Source: JBCCCJ01 sp039029315 (GTDB lineage Bacteria; Bacteroidota; Bacteroidia; J057). Taken from it: DNA of 64,000 nt. Made by a program: the position numbers and the translations under genes. A model generated the notes under the pieces. That model was not told the origin of the DNA and did not search any database. It was given only the letters and a program-made list of their open reading frames with translations. How positions within the stretch are numbered: the first letter of the stretch is position 1; the number at the start of each line of letters is the position of its first letter. Below are positions 1 through 7,989 of this stretch, in pieces. The stretch covers positions 7,238-71,237 of the forward strand of contig JBCCGK010000059.1 of the NCBI GenBank assembly GCA_039029315.1, given 5' to 3'.

Positions 1-2
1 AT

Positions 3-2339
3 GTGGGAATCATTTCCCTCATAGAAGCGCATCAGGAAGAAGACCGGATTGTGCATTCTTTGCTCAATTTGGCGGAGGAATTTCCGTCAGAAAGACAGCC
101 ACAAGATGATCGCCAAGCCTTTGCCAAGCAAGCCTTTGTCAATGTTGTTAAGGAGGATAAGATGATTCAGGCATTAGATCTGCTGGAAGGCTATGCAAGG
201 AGCAGTAATGATGACGCCCTGCGAATCGAGATCATCCGTCTTCATGCGCGCCACTATCGTACAATGGATAGCAGACTGAATGGGACAATGTCCTTTAAAG
301 TATTTCAACCAGAAACAGAAAAGATCGCCACTACTGTAGTTCAGATTGCAGAAGAGGTATCGCCAGGAATAGGAAAACAAACATCTTCCCAGGAAACACC
401 AGCTGTACTGGATACAACTACCTTGATCGAGTATCTCAAGCACGATCAACAGAGGGAGGCATTGGATCTAATGGAAGACTATGCGGTTAAGATAAAGGCA
501 ACAAATCTTTATCCGGAGTTGATATTGCTGTATCGCCGGTATCATCAGCTAGTGGCAAGTCTGCTAGATGAATTTGTCAGCAGAGAGAGTGCCCTGCTGG
601 AACAAGACAAGATCTTGACTAGCTCTCTTCATTGGACAGGAGAATTGCTTTCCATTCCTATTGTAGAGGCATTCGTTCAGGAGGACACTGCTTCATTTGA
701 CACAGCACACGTACTGGAATTGCTTGAGCGGAGAGGATTGGAGGAAGCATTTGAGCTGTTGGAAGAATATGCAAAGGCGACAAAAGCCAATGATCTTTTT
801 GGGGAAATAATCCGATTATATCGTCGCTTCACTCAATCAAATCGACAGCTGGAGGAGCAGAAGATTTCTGAAGATGAAGATGGGCTGAATAAAAATCGAA
901 TTTTGGGGGCCTTGCGCTCTCTGGTTCAGGAAATAGCAGAAACAGAGACTTCCAACACGGCTGATCAGGCGAAAACAAGTGGGTCGAGTGCTGAAATCAA
1001 GAACTTGCTCACCCAACAAAAAGTCGCTGAAGCCATTGAACACATGATGTCTCAGCTAAATGAGGAAGAGAATGGCGAATGGACAAACAGGCTAACTCTC
1101 CTGAAGAATCAGTGGGGTCGCTTGCAAAAGGATCGTCAAAGATTACTGGTGTTATGGGAGGACGCTGAGGTGGAGGAGCGAAGAATTATTCAGACACTTC
1201 TTCAACTGCTAGAGGAATTTCCCTTTGATGCTGTTAGCCCAAATTCTATCCTCCTGAATGTGTTGTGGGAGGCTTTGGCGGAAGAAAATGATCAGATCTC
1301 AGAAACCATAGCCAGAGAATCGGGGGGGGAAGTCATCCGGGAGCGTGAGAAGAGAAGGATGATATTAGAAGCTCTGCCATTCATCTTTGCGGAACCTCTG
1401 CGCATCCTCATGATTCCTGCCAGAAGCAAAGGCATAGAGGAGGATTTGCGAAAACCTGGAAAAGCGCGTTTCGAGTATCTGTTGGATACCTATAGATGGG
1501 TGATGGAGCAGTTTGTCATGCTTCAGTTTGCTCGATTATGGAAAAGAAGAAGAGAACAAGAAGGCAGCTCTGAAGGGGGATTTTTCCTTCGATCTTTTTT
1601 TCAGGAGCAAGAGGAGTTGGTCTCGTATAATTTTGCTCCGATTTTGCCCGTCCTGATGGGAGAACTTAGCAATCCAGATGGCGCCGGAGAAGCATTTGAT
1701 GAAGAGTCAGATCGGATTCTCCAAGAATTTTCCGAAGAAAGTCCTCTACAGCTGGCCAGCCATCGATTGTATGAACTGGCCTTCAATCGGGTAGACAATC
1801 AGTCGGCCAGGTCGGCTTTGCCTGACGATCAGTATCTTTCATTGTGTCAGGAAGCAGAAGAACATCTGGCAAGCATTCTTCGATCTCTGACTTTCCTGGC
1901 GCGCTACAGATGGGCATCTGTCGGGAGGATTCGCACCCACCAACACTATCTCAATGACTTTCCCACCTTCGCGCATGAGATCATTCACTGGAAATATAGC
2001 ACGAAAGGTCCCAAGACAGAGCAATGGATACTGGATTCTTTTCTGGGATCTCGTAGCGTATGTCTGTTGAAAAAAAATCGAAGAGAAGACATGCTTCTCA
2101 ACCTCTCGCCATTCCTGATTGATGGCGTACATTGGCGGCTGCAGCAGGAGCCTGAATTATTCATATTCTCTCATGTTGCCCCAAGCGGAGATCGATTTTT
2201 TGTCAAAAATATCCGACAACCCAATGAGATGGTGGAAGTGCTGCGAACTGATGCAGAGGAATTGTATGAGCAGCTAGAAGCGTTTATGAGAGACGTTCTG
2301 CATACTTCTATGGAGGAAATTGGGAAGGGAGACAGCTGA
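3..2339 (+). CDS. Effector-associated-domain-like repeat protein (5' truncated by window)
   Basis: The frame is open from the window edge; the first usable start is a GTG at base 3, but the true start probably lies upstream. The visible 778 residues contain four helical repeats (about 45-92, 138-184, 235-283, 329-377). Each has an 'ALDLLEGYA' or 'AFELLEEYA' type helix followed by 'EIIRLYRRF'-like residues. This resembles effector-associated domains (EAD11-like), which act as adaptors in bacterial conflict systems with CHAT, TIR or trypsin-like effectors. Linkers of 'EERRIIQTLLQLLEEFP' type recur near residues 12-28 and 390-410, so a further repeat probably precedes the window. The C-terminal ~400 residues are helical, then mixed alpha/beta, and unrecognised. 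There is no signal peptide or membrane segment in the visible part. The EAD assignment is from pattern recognition; no catalytic motif is seen. Confidence 0.75.
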   Translation: MGIISLIEAHQEEDRIVHSLLNLAEEFPSERQPQDDRQAFAKQAFVNVVKEDKMIQALDLLEGYARSSNDDALRIEIIRLHARHYRTMDSRLNGTMSFKVFQPETEKIATTVVQIAEEVSPGIGKQTSSQETPAVLDTTTLIEYLKHDQQREALDLMEDYAVKIKATNLYPELILLYRRYHQLVASLLDEFVSRESALLEQDKILTSSLHWTGELLSIPIVEAFVQEDTASFDTAHVLELLERRGLEEAFELLEEYAKATKANDLFGEIIRLYRRFTQSNRQLEEQKISEDEDGLNKNRILGALRSLVQEIAETETSNTADQAKTSGSSAEIKNLLTQQKVAEAIEHMMSQLNEEENGEWTNRLTLLKNQWGRLQKDRQRLLVLWEDAEVEERRIIQTLLQLLEEFPFDAVSPNSILLNVLWEALAEENDQISETIARESGGEVIREREKRRMILEALPFIFAEPLRILMIPARSKGIEEDLRKPGKARFEYLLDTYRWVMEQFVMLQFARLWKRRREQEGSSEGGFFLRSFFQEQEELVSYNFAPILPVLMGELSNPDGAGEAFDEESDRILQEFSEESPLQLASHRLYELAFNRVDNQSARSALPDDQYLSLCQEAEEHLASILRSLTFLARYRWASVGRIRTHQHYLNDFPTFAHEIIHWKYSTKGPKTEQWILDSFLGSRSVCLLKKNRREDMLLNLSPFLIDGVHWRLQQEPELFIFSHVAPSGDRFFVKNIRQPNEMVEVLRTDAEELYEQLEAFMRDVLHTSMEEIGKGDS

Positions 2340-2354
2340 GGATAAGAATCAACA

Positions 2355-2388
2355 TCCGTAGCAATGACCGGAAAAGCATTGCTACGGA
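2355..2388. repeat. 12-bp stem, 10-nt loop palindrome (same shape as the paired-hairpin repeats)
   Basis: A perfect inverted repeat TCCGTAGCAATG / CATTGCTACGGA encloses the 10-nt loop ACCGGAAAAG. It lies between two convergent genes. No T-run follows on either side, so a simple intrinsic terminator is not supported. The right arm CATTGCTACGG matches the arms of the hairpins near 56.3 kb (CATTGCTAGG) and 63.7 kb (CATGGCTACGG), and the loop length is the same, so it probably belongs to the same dispersed family. Confidence 0.6.
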
Positions 2389-2436
2389 AAAGTCCAAAGA
2401 GGACATAATCGAATGGGATCAAACCGTTGTTCGTCT

Positions 2437-3039
2437 TTATTCGGTATAACTCATATTCAGAGAGCCGTCCATCACAGAGACCCGATCATGATCTTCTGGA
2501 TCAGCAATATTATCCAGTAGAAAGTGAAATTCCGCCTTGATTCGCTTTTCTTCTTCATCTAGATCTGTGATGGTCAACTCAAAATATGTATCGTCGGAAT
2601 TTCCTGCATCCGTCGCGTAAACATCCTCTTGTCCTTCTCCAAAATACAACTCTGCTCGCCCCGTAGTGAGTGTCACGCCAGGAGTGATGTCTCCACTTAG
2701 TTCGATCAAAACACCTGTGAGTCCTCGCTCTCCAGCGACATTGTTATTGACCCTGATTTGCAGGAAGCGATCATTGGGCGCTGGAGCATCTCGCAAAATG
2801 ACGTCATTGAAGTAGTTGGGATCATTGTTGGGAATCTTTCCCCAAAGGACAGTGCCATCTCTGTGCGAAGCCGTTTCGTCCAGCACCATGCCTCGGATAA
2901 AGGCCGTCTGCAAGGAGTCTGGGACGAGTTTATGCTTGAAGACCAGAATTTGTACACCGCCTGCATTGATAACTTCCTCACAACTGCTGGCGAAAAGGAG
3001 GCAAGAAATACATAACAAAATGAAAATGTGGAATTTCAT
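2437..3039 (-). CDS. Hypothetical lipoprotein
   Basis: A 200-residue protein that starts with a hydrophobic signal ending in a lipobox (LFASSC, Cys about residue 20), so it should be lipid-anchored after signal peptidase II. The mature part is acidic and beta-rich with no recognised domain. Segments such as 'FYLxx'-type strands alternate with Asp/Asn-rich turns, as in small Bacteroidota surface lipoproteins of unknown role. It is transcribed convergently to the EAD-like gene and divergently from the glycosyltransferase. Confidence 0.7.
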   Translation of the reverse strand: MKFHIFILLCISCLLFASSCEEVINAGGVQILVFKHKLVPDSLQTAFIRGMVLDETASHRDGTVLWGKIPNNDPNYFNDVILRDAPAPNDRFLQIRVNNNVAGERGLTGVLIELSGDITPGVTLTTGRAELYFGEGQEDVYATDAGNSDDTYFELTITDLDEEEKRIKAEFHFLLDNIADPEDHDRVSVMDGSLNMSYTE

Positions 3040-3103
3040 AAAGGATTGAATTTGAGAGTTTGGAAGAATAGTCGGAGATTCGAGGACGATATCACCAACC
3101 GTT

Positions 3104-4123
3104 ATGCACTTTTTTGTTGTCCCGGATATGTTTGACCTTCCTTCTGGTGGGAATCTGTATAACGCCAGATTGACCGAAGCGCTGGCTCAATTGGTTCCGT
3201 CGATTGTCGTCATGGATTGGGAGGCATTCCTTGATGAAAGGAGGGAAGGGATGTTCTGGATCGATACCCTGTATATGGACCATTGGGCAAGCAATCCTCT
3301 TCTGCGAACAGGCCAAACCGTTGGATTATTGGTCCATCATCTGGAGAGCTTGTATCCGCCGGAAGGCGTCCATTCGGATCAATATTTCGAAGCACATGAG
3401 CGGGAGATTTTGGCACAATTCGATGCCTTTTTGGTGACAAGTCCATTTACGCGGCAATATCTGCTTCGGCGCGGATTCTCTGCCGATGACATATTTGTTG
3501 TGCCTCCTGCTACAGATCCTCAATCATCTTCTGTGATCACACATGAAGGAGGGCTGCGGGCCATTATGGTCGCCAACCTGATTGACCGCAAGGGGATACT
3601 CGATTGGCTGAAGGTGCTCGCTGAAGGGCTCGAAGAATCAGATGTCACTTTGCCGGTTTCTCTCACAATCATCGGCTCAGATCAATTGGACCCTGCTTAT
3701 GCTGCTGCTTGCCATACATGTGTTGCTGACTCGGATGTGCTTACAGGCTGTGTTCGATTAGCTGGTGAGTGTCCCCATTCTGATGTATTGGCTGCTTATG
3801 CTGAGTCCAATTTGTTTGTCTCAACGGCTCGGATGGAGACATTCGGGATGGCCCTGCAAGAAGCCCATGCGATTGGGTTGCCAATCCTCGCTCTGGATGG
3901 TGGACATATCGCAAAACATGTGCAACAAGGGAAGAATGGATATGTATTCCAGGATATTTTGGCGCTTCGAGAAGTCTTTTTAAGCTTGGCACGGGTGCCA
4001 ATTTTTCGCCAAAGACTGATTGAAGGTGCCGCGACTTGTCGCCCCGATTCCGAGTATGATTGGTCTGCTGCTGCCAAACGATACCTGGCGCTCACTGAAG
4101 CCGCAAACCTGACATCCCGTTAG
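3104..4123 (+). CDS. Glycosyltransferase family 4 (GT-B fold)
   Basis: A 339-residue protein with the two-domain GT-B layout. The N-terminal acceptor half begins with 'PSGGNLYNARL', and the C-terminal nucleotide-sugar half starts near residue 150 with 'IMVANLIDRKG'. The donor-binding signature appears as 'METFGMALQEAHAIGLPILA', the E-x7-E type motif of GT4 enzymes. No membrane segment is seen. Substrate and product cannot be read from sequence; cell-envelope or exopolysaccharide glycosylation is the usual role. It stops only 3 nt from the convergent NADAR gene. The ATG start is supported by the full N-terminal beta strand. Confidence 0.85.
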   Translation: MHFFVVPDMFDLPSGGNLYNARLTEALAQLVPSIVVMDWEAFLDERREGMFWIDTLYMDHWASNPLLRTGQTVGLLVHHLESLYPPEGVHSDQYFEAHEREILAQFDAFLVTSPFTRQYLLRRGFSADDIFVVPPATDPQSSSVITHEGGLRAIMVANLIDRKGILDWLKVLAEGLEESDVTLPVSLTIIGSDQLDPAYAAACHTCVADSDVLTGCVRLAGECPHSDVLAAYAESNLFVSTARMETFGMALQEAHAIGLPILALDGGHIAKHVQQGKNGYVFQDILALREVFLSLARVPIFRQRLIEGAATCRPDSEYDWSAAAKRYLALTEAANLTSR

Positions 4124-4126
4124 CGT

Positions 4127-4690
4127 CTACTGACTGATATCTTCTCGCAGGCGATCTCGCACTTCCATCAAAGCAAAACCAAGAAGATTCAATCCTTTCC
4201 AAATGTGTGGGTGAGAGGCATGTGGATTCTCTTTTCCCATCCCGATGCCCCAGATGGAGTCATAAGGACTGGCCTCCACCAGGATTCGCTGGCTTGTGTT
4301 GAGGAGGTACTCTCTCAAGGCTGGATGTTGGGAGAATTTGTGATAATTGCCTTCTTCCACAATCATTGACCGATGTTGATTCCAGGTTTCTGGGGAAAAC
4401 TGTCGGACCTGTCTTCCCAATTTTTTGGCTTCAGGCGCTGAAGAACACGCCAGAATCTTGTTCAAGACCTCTGTGTCCTGAAACAAGCGTGCTTTCCCCG
4501 CCATCATCCAGTGCTCAGCGGTCGGATAGGGGATGCCTTCTACTTCAAATGGATGACCAGCCCACCATTGACTGAGACAAGTGTGTGTGATGCTGCCGTC
4601 CCGAGAAGGACGATGGCCCCAGAAAAACAGATATTTGAGGGCAGGTGCAAGTTGAATTTGACCAATTAACCAATCTTTGTGATACTTCAT
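4127..4690 (-). CDS. NADAR-domain protein (YbiA-like N-glycosidase family)
   Basis: A 187-residue protein covering one NADAR domain. Recognisable elements are 'LSQWWAGHPF' near the start, 'YPTAEHWMMAGKARLF', 'ILVEASPYDSIWGIG' and the terminal 'WKGLNLLGFALMEVR'. Family members act as N-glycosidases on riboflavin-pathway intermediates or reverse ADP-ribosylation of nucleobases. Which of these applies here is unknown. It is divergent from parA, sharing an 89-bp intergenic region that carries the parA promoter. No antitoxin or ADP-ribosyltransferase partner (DarT) is adjacent, so it looks like a stand-alone detoxification or repair enzyme. Confidence 0.85.
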   Translation of the reverse strand: MKYHKDWLIGQIQLAPALKYLFFWGHRPSRDGSITHTCLSQWWAGHPFEVEGIPYPTAEHWMMAGKARLFQDTEVLNKILACSSAPEAKKLGRQVRQFSPETWNQHRSMIVEEGNYHKFSQHPALREYLLNTSQRILVEASPYDSIWGIGMGKENPHASHPHIWKGLNLLGFALMEVRDRLREDISQ

Positions 4691-4723
4691 GGAGATAAAT
4701 ACCCTTAAAAAGAAATATACGCT

Positions 4724-4753
4724 TTTGAATCTGCGTTGCTTTCCCTAGATTTG
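4724..4753 (+). promoter_or_regulatory. Bacteroidota-type promoter of parA
   Basis: TTTG (4724-4727) and TAGATTTG (4746-4753) are separated by 18 nt, matching the TTTG / TAnnTTTG -33/-7 consensus of the Bacteroidota primary sigma factor. Transcription would start near 4760, giving a leader of about 20 nt before the ATG at 4780. Confidence 0.6.
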
Positions 4754-4779
4754 ATTGAGAAAGATAAGAAATCATACGC

Positions 4780-5541
4780 ATGAGTGTTATCGCCGTTGCA
4801 AATCATAAAGGTGGAGTAGGAAAAACCACCACTTCTGTCAATCTGTCCGCAGGGCTTGCCCGAGCCGGGTATAAGGTATTGCTGATTGATCTTGATCCTC
4901 AAGCCAATGCCTCCTTTTCGCTTGGCTTGAAAAAGCAGGACCGAACCATATTTCAGGTGCTGGCCTATCAGGATGACATCAGGAAGATGATACAAGAGGT
5001 GGATGACTTCGATTTGGTTCCTTCCTCGGTTCATTTGGCGGGATTTGAAAAAAACAATGAAGTAGGCAAAGAATTTATTCTGCAAGAAAGTCTAGAATCC
5101 GTTACGGAATTGTACGACTATATCGTCATAGACTGTCCCCCTTCCTTGGGTGCATTGACGATTTCGGCCTTGACTGCCAGTGAGTTTGTGGTCATTGCTT
5201 TGCAGCCCGAAAGCCTCGCCTTGCAAGGAATGGCGGATTTTATCCGCATCCTCCGCACAGTCAAAACCCGCATGAATCAACAACTTGAATTGCTGGGGAT
5301 CGTAATTACTCAATACGACAGTCGCAAAGTGCTTCACAGGGATGTGATGGAGCTTGCCCAGGAGAGATATGGAGAGGCAATTTTCAAAACCAACATTCGC
5401 GGCAATGTCGCCTTGGCGGAATGTCAGAGCATGGGGCAACACATTTTTGCCTATGATGAGAGTTGCAACGGGGCCGTAGACTATATGAATTTGACCAAGG
5501 AAGTGGTCAGAAGACTGAATACTGATGTGGTATTGAGTTGA
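4780..5541 (+). CDS. parA: ParA-family partition ATPase
   Basis: A 253-residue ParA/Soj-type ATPase. The deviant Walker A motif KGGVGKTT is at residues 10-17, followed by 'LLIDLDPQANAS' (A') and 'YDYIVIDCPPSLG' (Walker B). ATP-bound ParA dimers coat DNA and move cargo when stimulated by a centromere-binding partner. There is no N-terminal HTH extension, so it is of the Soj/type-Ib size class. The downstream ribbon-helix-helix gene, 29 nt away, is the likely partner instead of a classical ParB. No oriC-type genes are nearby, so this is probably not the chromosomal parAB locus. It may be plasmid-derived or position another cargo. Confidence 0.9.
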   Translation: MSVIAVANHKGGVGKTTTSVNLSAGLARAGYKVLLIDLDPQANASFSLGLKKQDRTIFQVLAYQDDIRKMIQEVDDFDLVPSSVHLAGFEKNNEVGKEFILQESLESVTELYDYIVIDCPPSLGALTISALTASEFVVIALQPESLALQGMADFIRILRTVKTRMNQQLELLGIVITQYDSRKVLHRDVMELAQERYGEAIFKTNIRGNVALAECQSMGQHIFAYDESCNGAVDYMNLTKEVVRRLNTDVVLS

Positions 5542-5570
5542 GCATACGCAAGTTGGAAAATCAATAGATT

Positions 5571-6023
5571 GTGGCAAAAAAGTTTCTGGACATATTGGGA
5601 GACGCGTTTGAGGACGAAGCCCTGGAGGATGTAATCCCTCAGCGCAAAAAGACTGTTCCGAAACGCAGAAAAAAACGATTCATAGATGTGTTGGGAGAGA
5701 ACCTTCCTGAAGAAGAGACTGCCCTAATCAATCGTAAAGCCACTTCTTCCAACTCCCTCCTCGATACCATGGAAGAGGCATTGGATAATCAGGTATTTGA
5801 TGAGTTGTTTCCAATTGCTAATCGGAAGAAAACCAGAAATAGGCGAGCTTCTGCGAACAAGCAGGCAGCTCCCCTCACGCATTTGGAAAGCCGATTCAGT
5901 ACCATGATCACCACTGAAGTTCTTCAGCGAGCCAGACAGATTGCTGAATCCAAAGGTATCCGTGTCAAGGATGTCATCAATGCAGCCTTGAAATTGTATA
6001 TAGAGAAGGTCGATGTCAAATAA
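5571..6023 (+). CDS. Ribbon-helix-helix protein, putative ParA partner
   Basis: A 150-residue protein with a GTG start, because no ATG fits. The C-terminal ~48 residues ('STMITTEVLQRARQIAESKG' then 'VKDVINAALKLYIEK') match a ribbon-helix-helix DNA-binding fold. The N-terminal part has three imperfect copies of a short acidic/hydrophobic motif (KFLDILGDAF, RFIDVLGENL, SLLDTMEEAL), each followed by a Lys/Arg-rich patch. This layout suits a centromere-binding protein whose N-terminus stimulates ParA, but the repeats could also bind another partner. It is co-directional with parA, and no other candidate partner is present. Confidence 0.75.
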   Translation: MAKKFLDILGDAFEDEALEDVIPQRKKTVPKRRKKRFIDVLGENLPEEETALINRKATSSNSLLDTMEEALDNQVFDELFPIANRKKTRNRRASANKQAAPLTHLESRFSTMITTEVLQRARQIAESKGIRVKDVINAALKLYIEKVDVK

Positions 6024-6158
6024 AACCTGATTCAATCCTTCTCTTTTCGCTATTCGAACCTCATCACTGGGAACAGTACCACCCGCTTTTTTCAACGATA
6101 GGTGTTGTTTCGAACGATATGAATCCTTCATTCCCACAGGCCTTCAACTCCTCTGAGC

Positions 6159-7577
6159 TCAGCCTTTCCCGACTGCCTCACTCATTGGCTTCTCTGTTTC
6201 TGATACTTTTGTTGCTCTGATGGATGTCTGCTGATGTGTGATCGGGAGAATGTTCATGTCTTTCCTTTTTGACATATCAATTGGATAGTTTCTTCTCAAC
6301 TTTTTGAGGCAATAAAAGGAGTTCATAAATAGCACGAGTAAACATGCTCCCGGACGAAGTCGAAAGCCTCTTATGATTCTTCTAAGAGAATGTGTGACAC
6401 TGAAACTTCGTTTCCACAACTTTCTATGACTTTGGAGCAAGCCTAATGGGGTCAAATTTCTGGGCTGAAAAGCGACATTGTATCCATTGTAGTAGTTCCA
6501 GCCTCTACTTTTCAGCATGCGATCTTCTTCCGTCAGTTGTTCATACAAGCTTGTTCCCTTGAATGGTGTCATAATGCTCAAAAATGGGACATCAATGCCA
6601 ATTTCCATCAGCCGATCTGCCATCGCGACAATGGAGGATTCATCGTCATGATCAAAGCCTGCGATGAATCCTGCCATCACCGCAATGCCTCTGTTTCTGA
6701 TTGCAGCAACGGCGCTTTTATACTGGTCAATTTTGTTTTGTCGCTTATTCGCATCTTTGAGCGATTCTTTCCCAAAGGATTCGATACCCAGAAATACCCC
6801 AATACAGCCGGAAGCTTTCATCAACTCGAGCAATTCTGCATCCTTTGCTATATCCATACTCGCCTGGGTCAGCCACCACTTCTTCAGCGGAATCATTTCC
6901 TTCAACAAGGCTTTGATATACGGTCTTCGGATGGTCAAATTATCATCCCAAAACCACACAATTTTTCTCTGCCACCAATGTCGAAAGTTGTCATAAGAAG
7001 CATCTCTGATCACATCTTCGATCGGCCGGAGTCTGAATCCTGGGTTGAGGGAAGGAACCGTACAAAATGAGCAGGAAAAAGGACATCCCCTCGTAGCCTG
7101 AAGAACTTTTTTGATGAAAAAAGTGTCTGGCAATAACTCATACCGAGGGCGAGGAAGATCCTTCATATCACAGGGGGTGCCTCGATAGATCTGTTTCAGG
7201 CTTCCTTTTTCAGCATCATCCAACAATTCTTCCCATACATTTTCTGCCTCCCCTGTTACGATCGAATCGAAATATTGCAGCGATTCTTCTTCATGATAGC
7301 TTACATGTGGACCGCCTCCAATGACGATCTTCTGCCTTTGTCTGAATTCATTGGCAAGATAATAGGCCGAATTCGCAAATCCACTGAAGAAAGAAATGGC
7401 AACTACCTCTGCATCTGAATCAAAATCAATGGGTTGGACTTGCTGATGAATAACCCGTACTTCATGCCTCTCGGGGCTAATTGCTGCCAAATGGATGCCC
7501 GTAATTGGGGGAACAAAATCTTTCTCATGGCCGAATTCATATCTCTGGATGTAGGCGATGATGATGTCAATTTTCAT
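6159..7577 (-). CDS. Cobalamin-binding radical SAM protein
   Basis: A 472-residue protein. I start at the ATG at 7577 rather than the longer frame from 7742, because the first conserved strand 'MKIDIIIAYIQ' begins there and the extra 55 residues look non-coding. Residues 1-125 form a B12-binding Rossmann domain with 'VIGGGPHVSYH'. The radical SAM domain carries the CxxxCxxC iron-sulfur motif at Cys165, Cys169 and Cys172. The overall order matches class B radical SAM methylases and HpnJ/HpnP-like enzymes (B12-binding/DUF4070-type). The substrate is unknown. No biosynthetic cluster surrounds it. A basic, hydrophobic C-terminal segment may associate with membrane. Confidence 0.85.
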   Translation of the reverse strand: MKIDIIIAYIQRYEFGHEKDFVPPITGIHLAAISPERHEVRVIHQQVQPIDFDSDAEVVAISFFSGFANSAYYLANEFRQRQKIVIGGGPHVSYHEEESLQYFDSIVTGEAENVWEELLDDAEKGSLKQIYRGTPCDMKDLPRPRYELLPDTFFIKKVLQATRGCPFSCSFCTVPSLNPGFRLRPIEDVIRDASYDNFRHWWQRKIVWFWDDNLTIRRPYIKALLKEMIPLKKWWLTQASMDIAKDAELLELMKASGCIGVFLGIESFGKESLKDANKRQNKIDQYKSAVAAIRNRGIAVMAGFIAGFDHDDESSIVAMADRLMEIGIDVPFLSIMTPFKGTSLYEQLTEEDRMLKSRGWNYYNGYNVAFQPRNLTPLGLLQSHRKLWKRSFSVTHSLRRIIRGFRLRPGACLLVLFMNSFYCLKKLRRNYPIDMSKRKDMNILPITHQQTSIRATKVSETEKPMSEAVGKG

Positions 7578-7621
7578 GAGAGTGGCTGTAGGTAATGGTT
7601 GGTAAAAAGTACTTTGTATTT

Positions 7622-7629
7622 CAAAGTTA
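7622..7629 (-). promoter_or_regulatory. Putative -7 box of the radical SAM gene
   Basis: The minus strand reads TAACTTTG, a TAnnTTTG match, 45 nt upstream of the ATG at 7577. No convincing -33 TTTG is seen at the expected spacing. It also supports the shorter start, since the longer frame would place this box inside the gene. Confidence 0.4.
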
Positions 7630-7723
7630 ATAAAAAAATAATAAATACCTAACTTGGGGGATAGGGCGTAGGAATGCCAGTGATTGTTATGGGACAAGGA
7701 TTGAGAGAGGCACCATTTTCCAA

Positions 7724-7760
7724 GAGACTGTTTGGAAAGCAATGCCTAAGAGACTGTTTG
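7724..7760 (+). repeat. Two direct copies of an IS-end motif GAGACTGTTTG
   Basis: AAGAGACTGTTTG occurs twice, with the GAGACTGTTT cores starting at 7724 and 7750. The same sequence forms the terminal inverted repeats of the 160-bp elements at 25118 and 42286. Two adjacent ends in direct orientation, with no element body, look like a scar of insertion and deletion. The scar abuts the T9SS remnant. Confidence 0.5.
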
Positions 7761-7918
7761 AGCTGTTTCCCAATTCTGCTCAAGATCGATTGACCATCAC
7801 CCTTGATAGACAACTTTCTGGAGGGCTTGCTCCGGCTGTATATGTCATCAAACTCAGGAGTCAGGATCAGGGAGAAGCAGGACAGAAAATTCAGCCCATG
7901 AAGTTTATCAAGCAATAA
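7742..7918 (+). pseudogene. Remnant of a T9SS type A C-terminal sorting domain
   Basis: The 58-codon frame reads 'LFELFPNSAQDRLTITL', then 'LAPAVYVIKLRS' and ends 'IQPMKFIKQ'. These match the start ('LYPNPAxDxLTI') and end ('LxPGxYxxKL ... xKFxKx') of the Por-secretion sorting domain found at the C-terminus of T9SS cargo. The middle strands (about 25-30 residues) are missing, the conserved Pro and Gly are changed to Ser and Ala, and no cargo lies upstream. IS-end motifs sit at and just inside the 5' side. This is best read as the tail of a lost cargo gene. It cannot function as a sorting signal without cargo. Confidence 0.6.
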
Positions 7919-7989
7919 ACGCCAATTTCATGAGGGAGGGGAGTAGCTGCCAGAGCACTCTTTAAGGATACCTTTCTAGGCCATGAACA

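Noticed and set aside
7649..7915. 88-codon minus-strand frame upstream of the radical SAM gene
   Set aside because: It is antisense to the T9SS remnant and overlaps the radical SAM upstream region; its composition is not protein-like.
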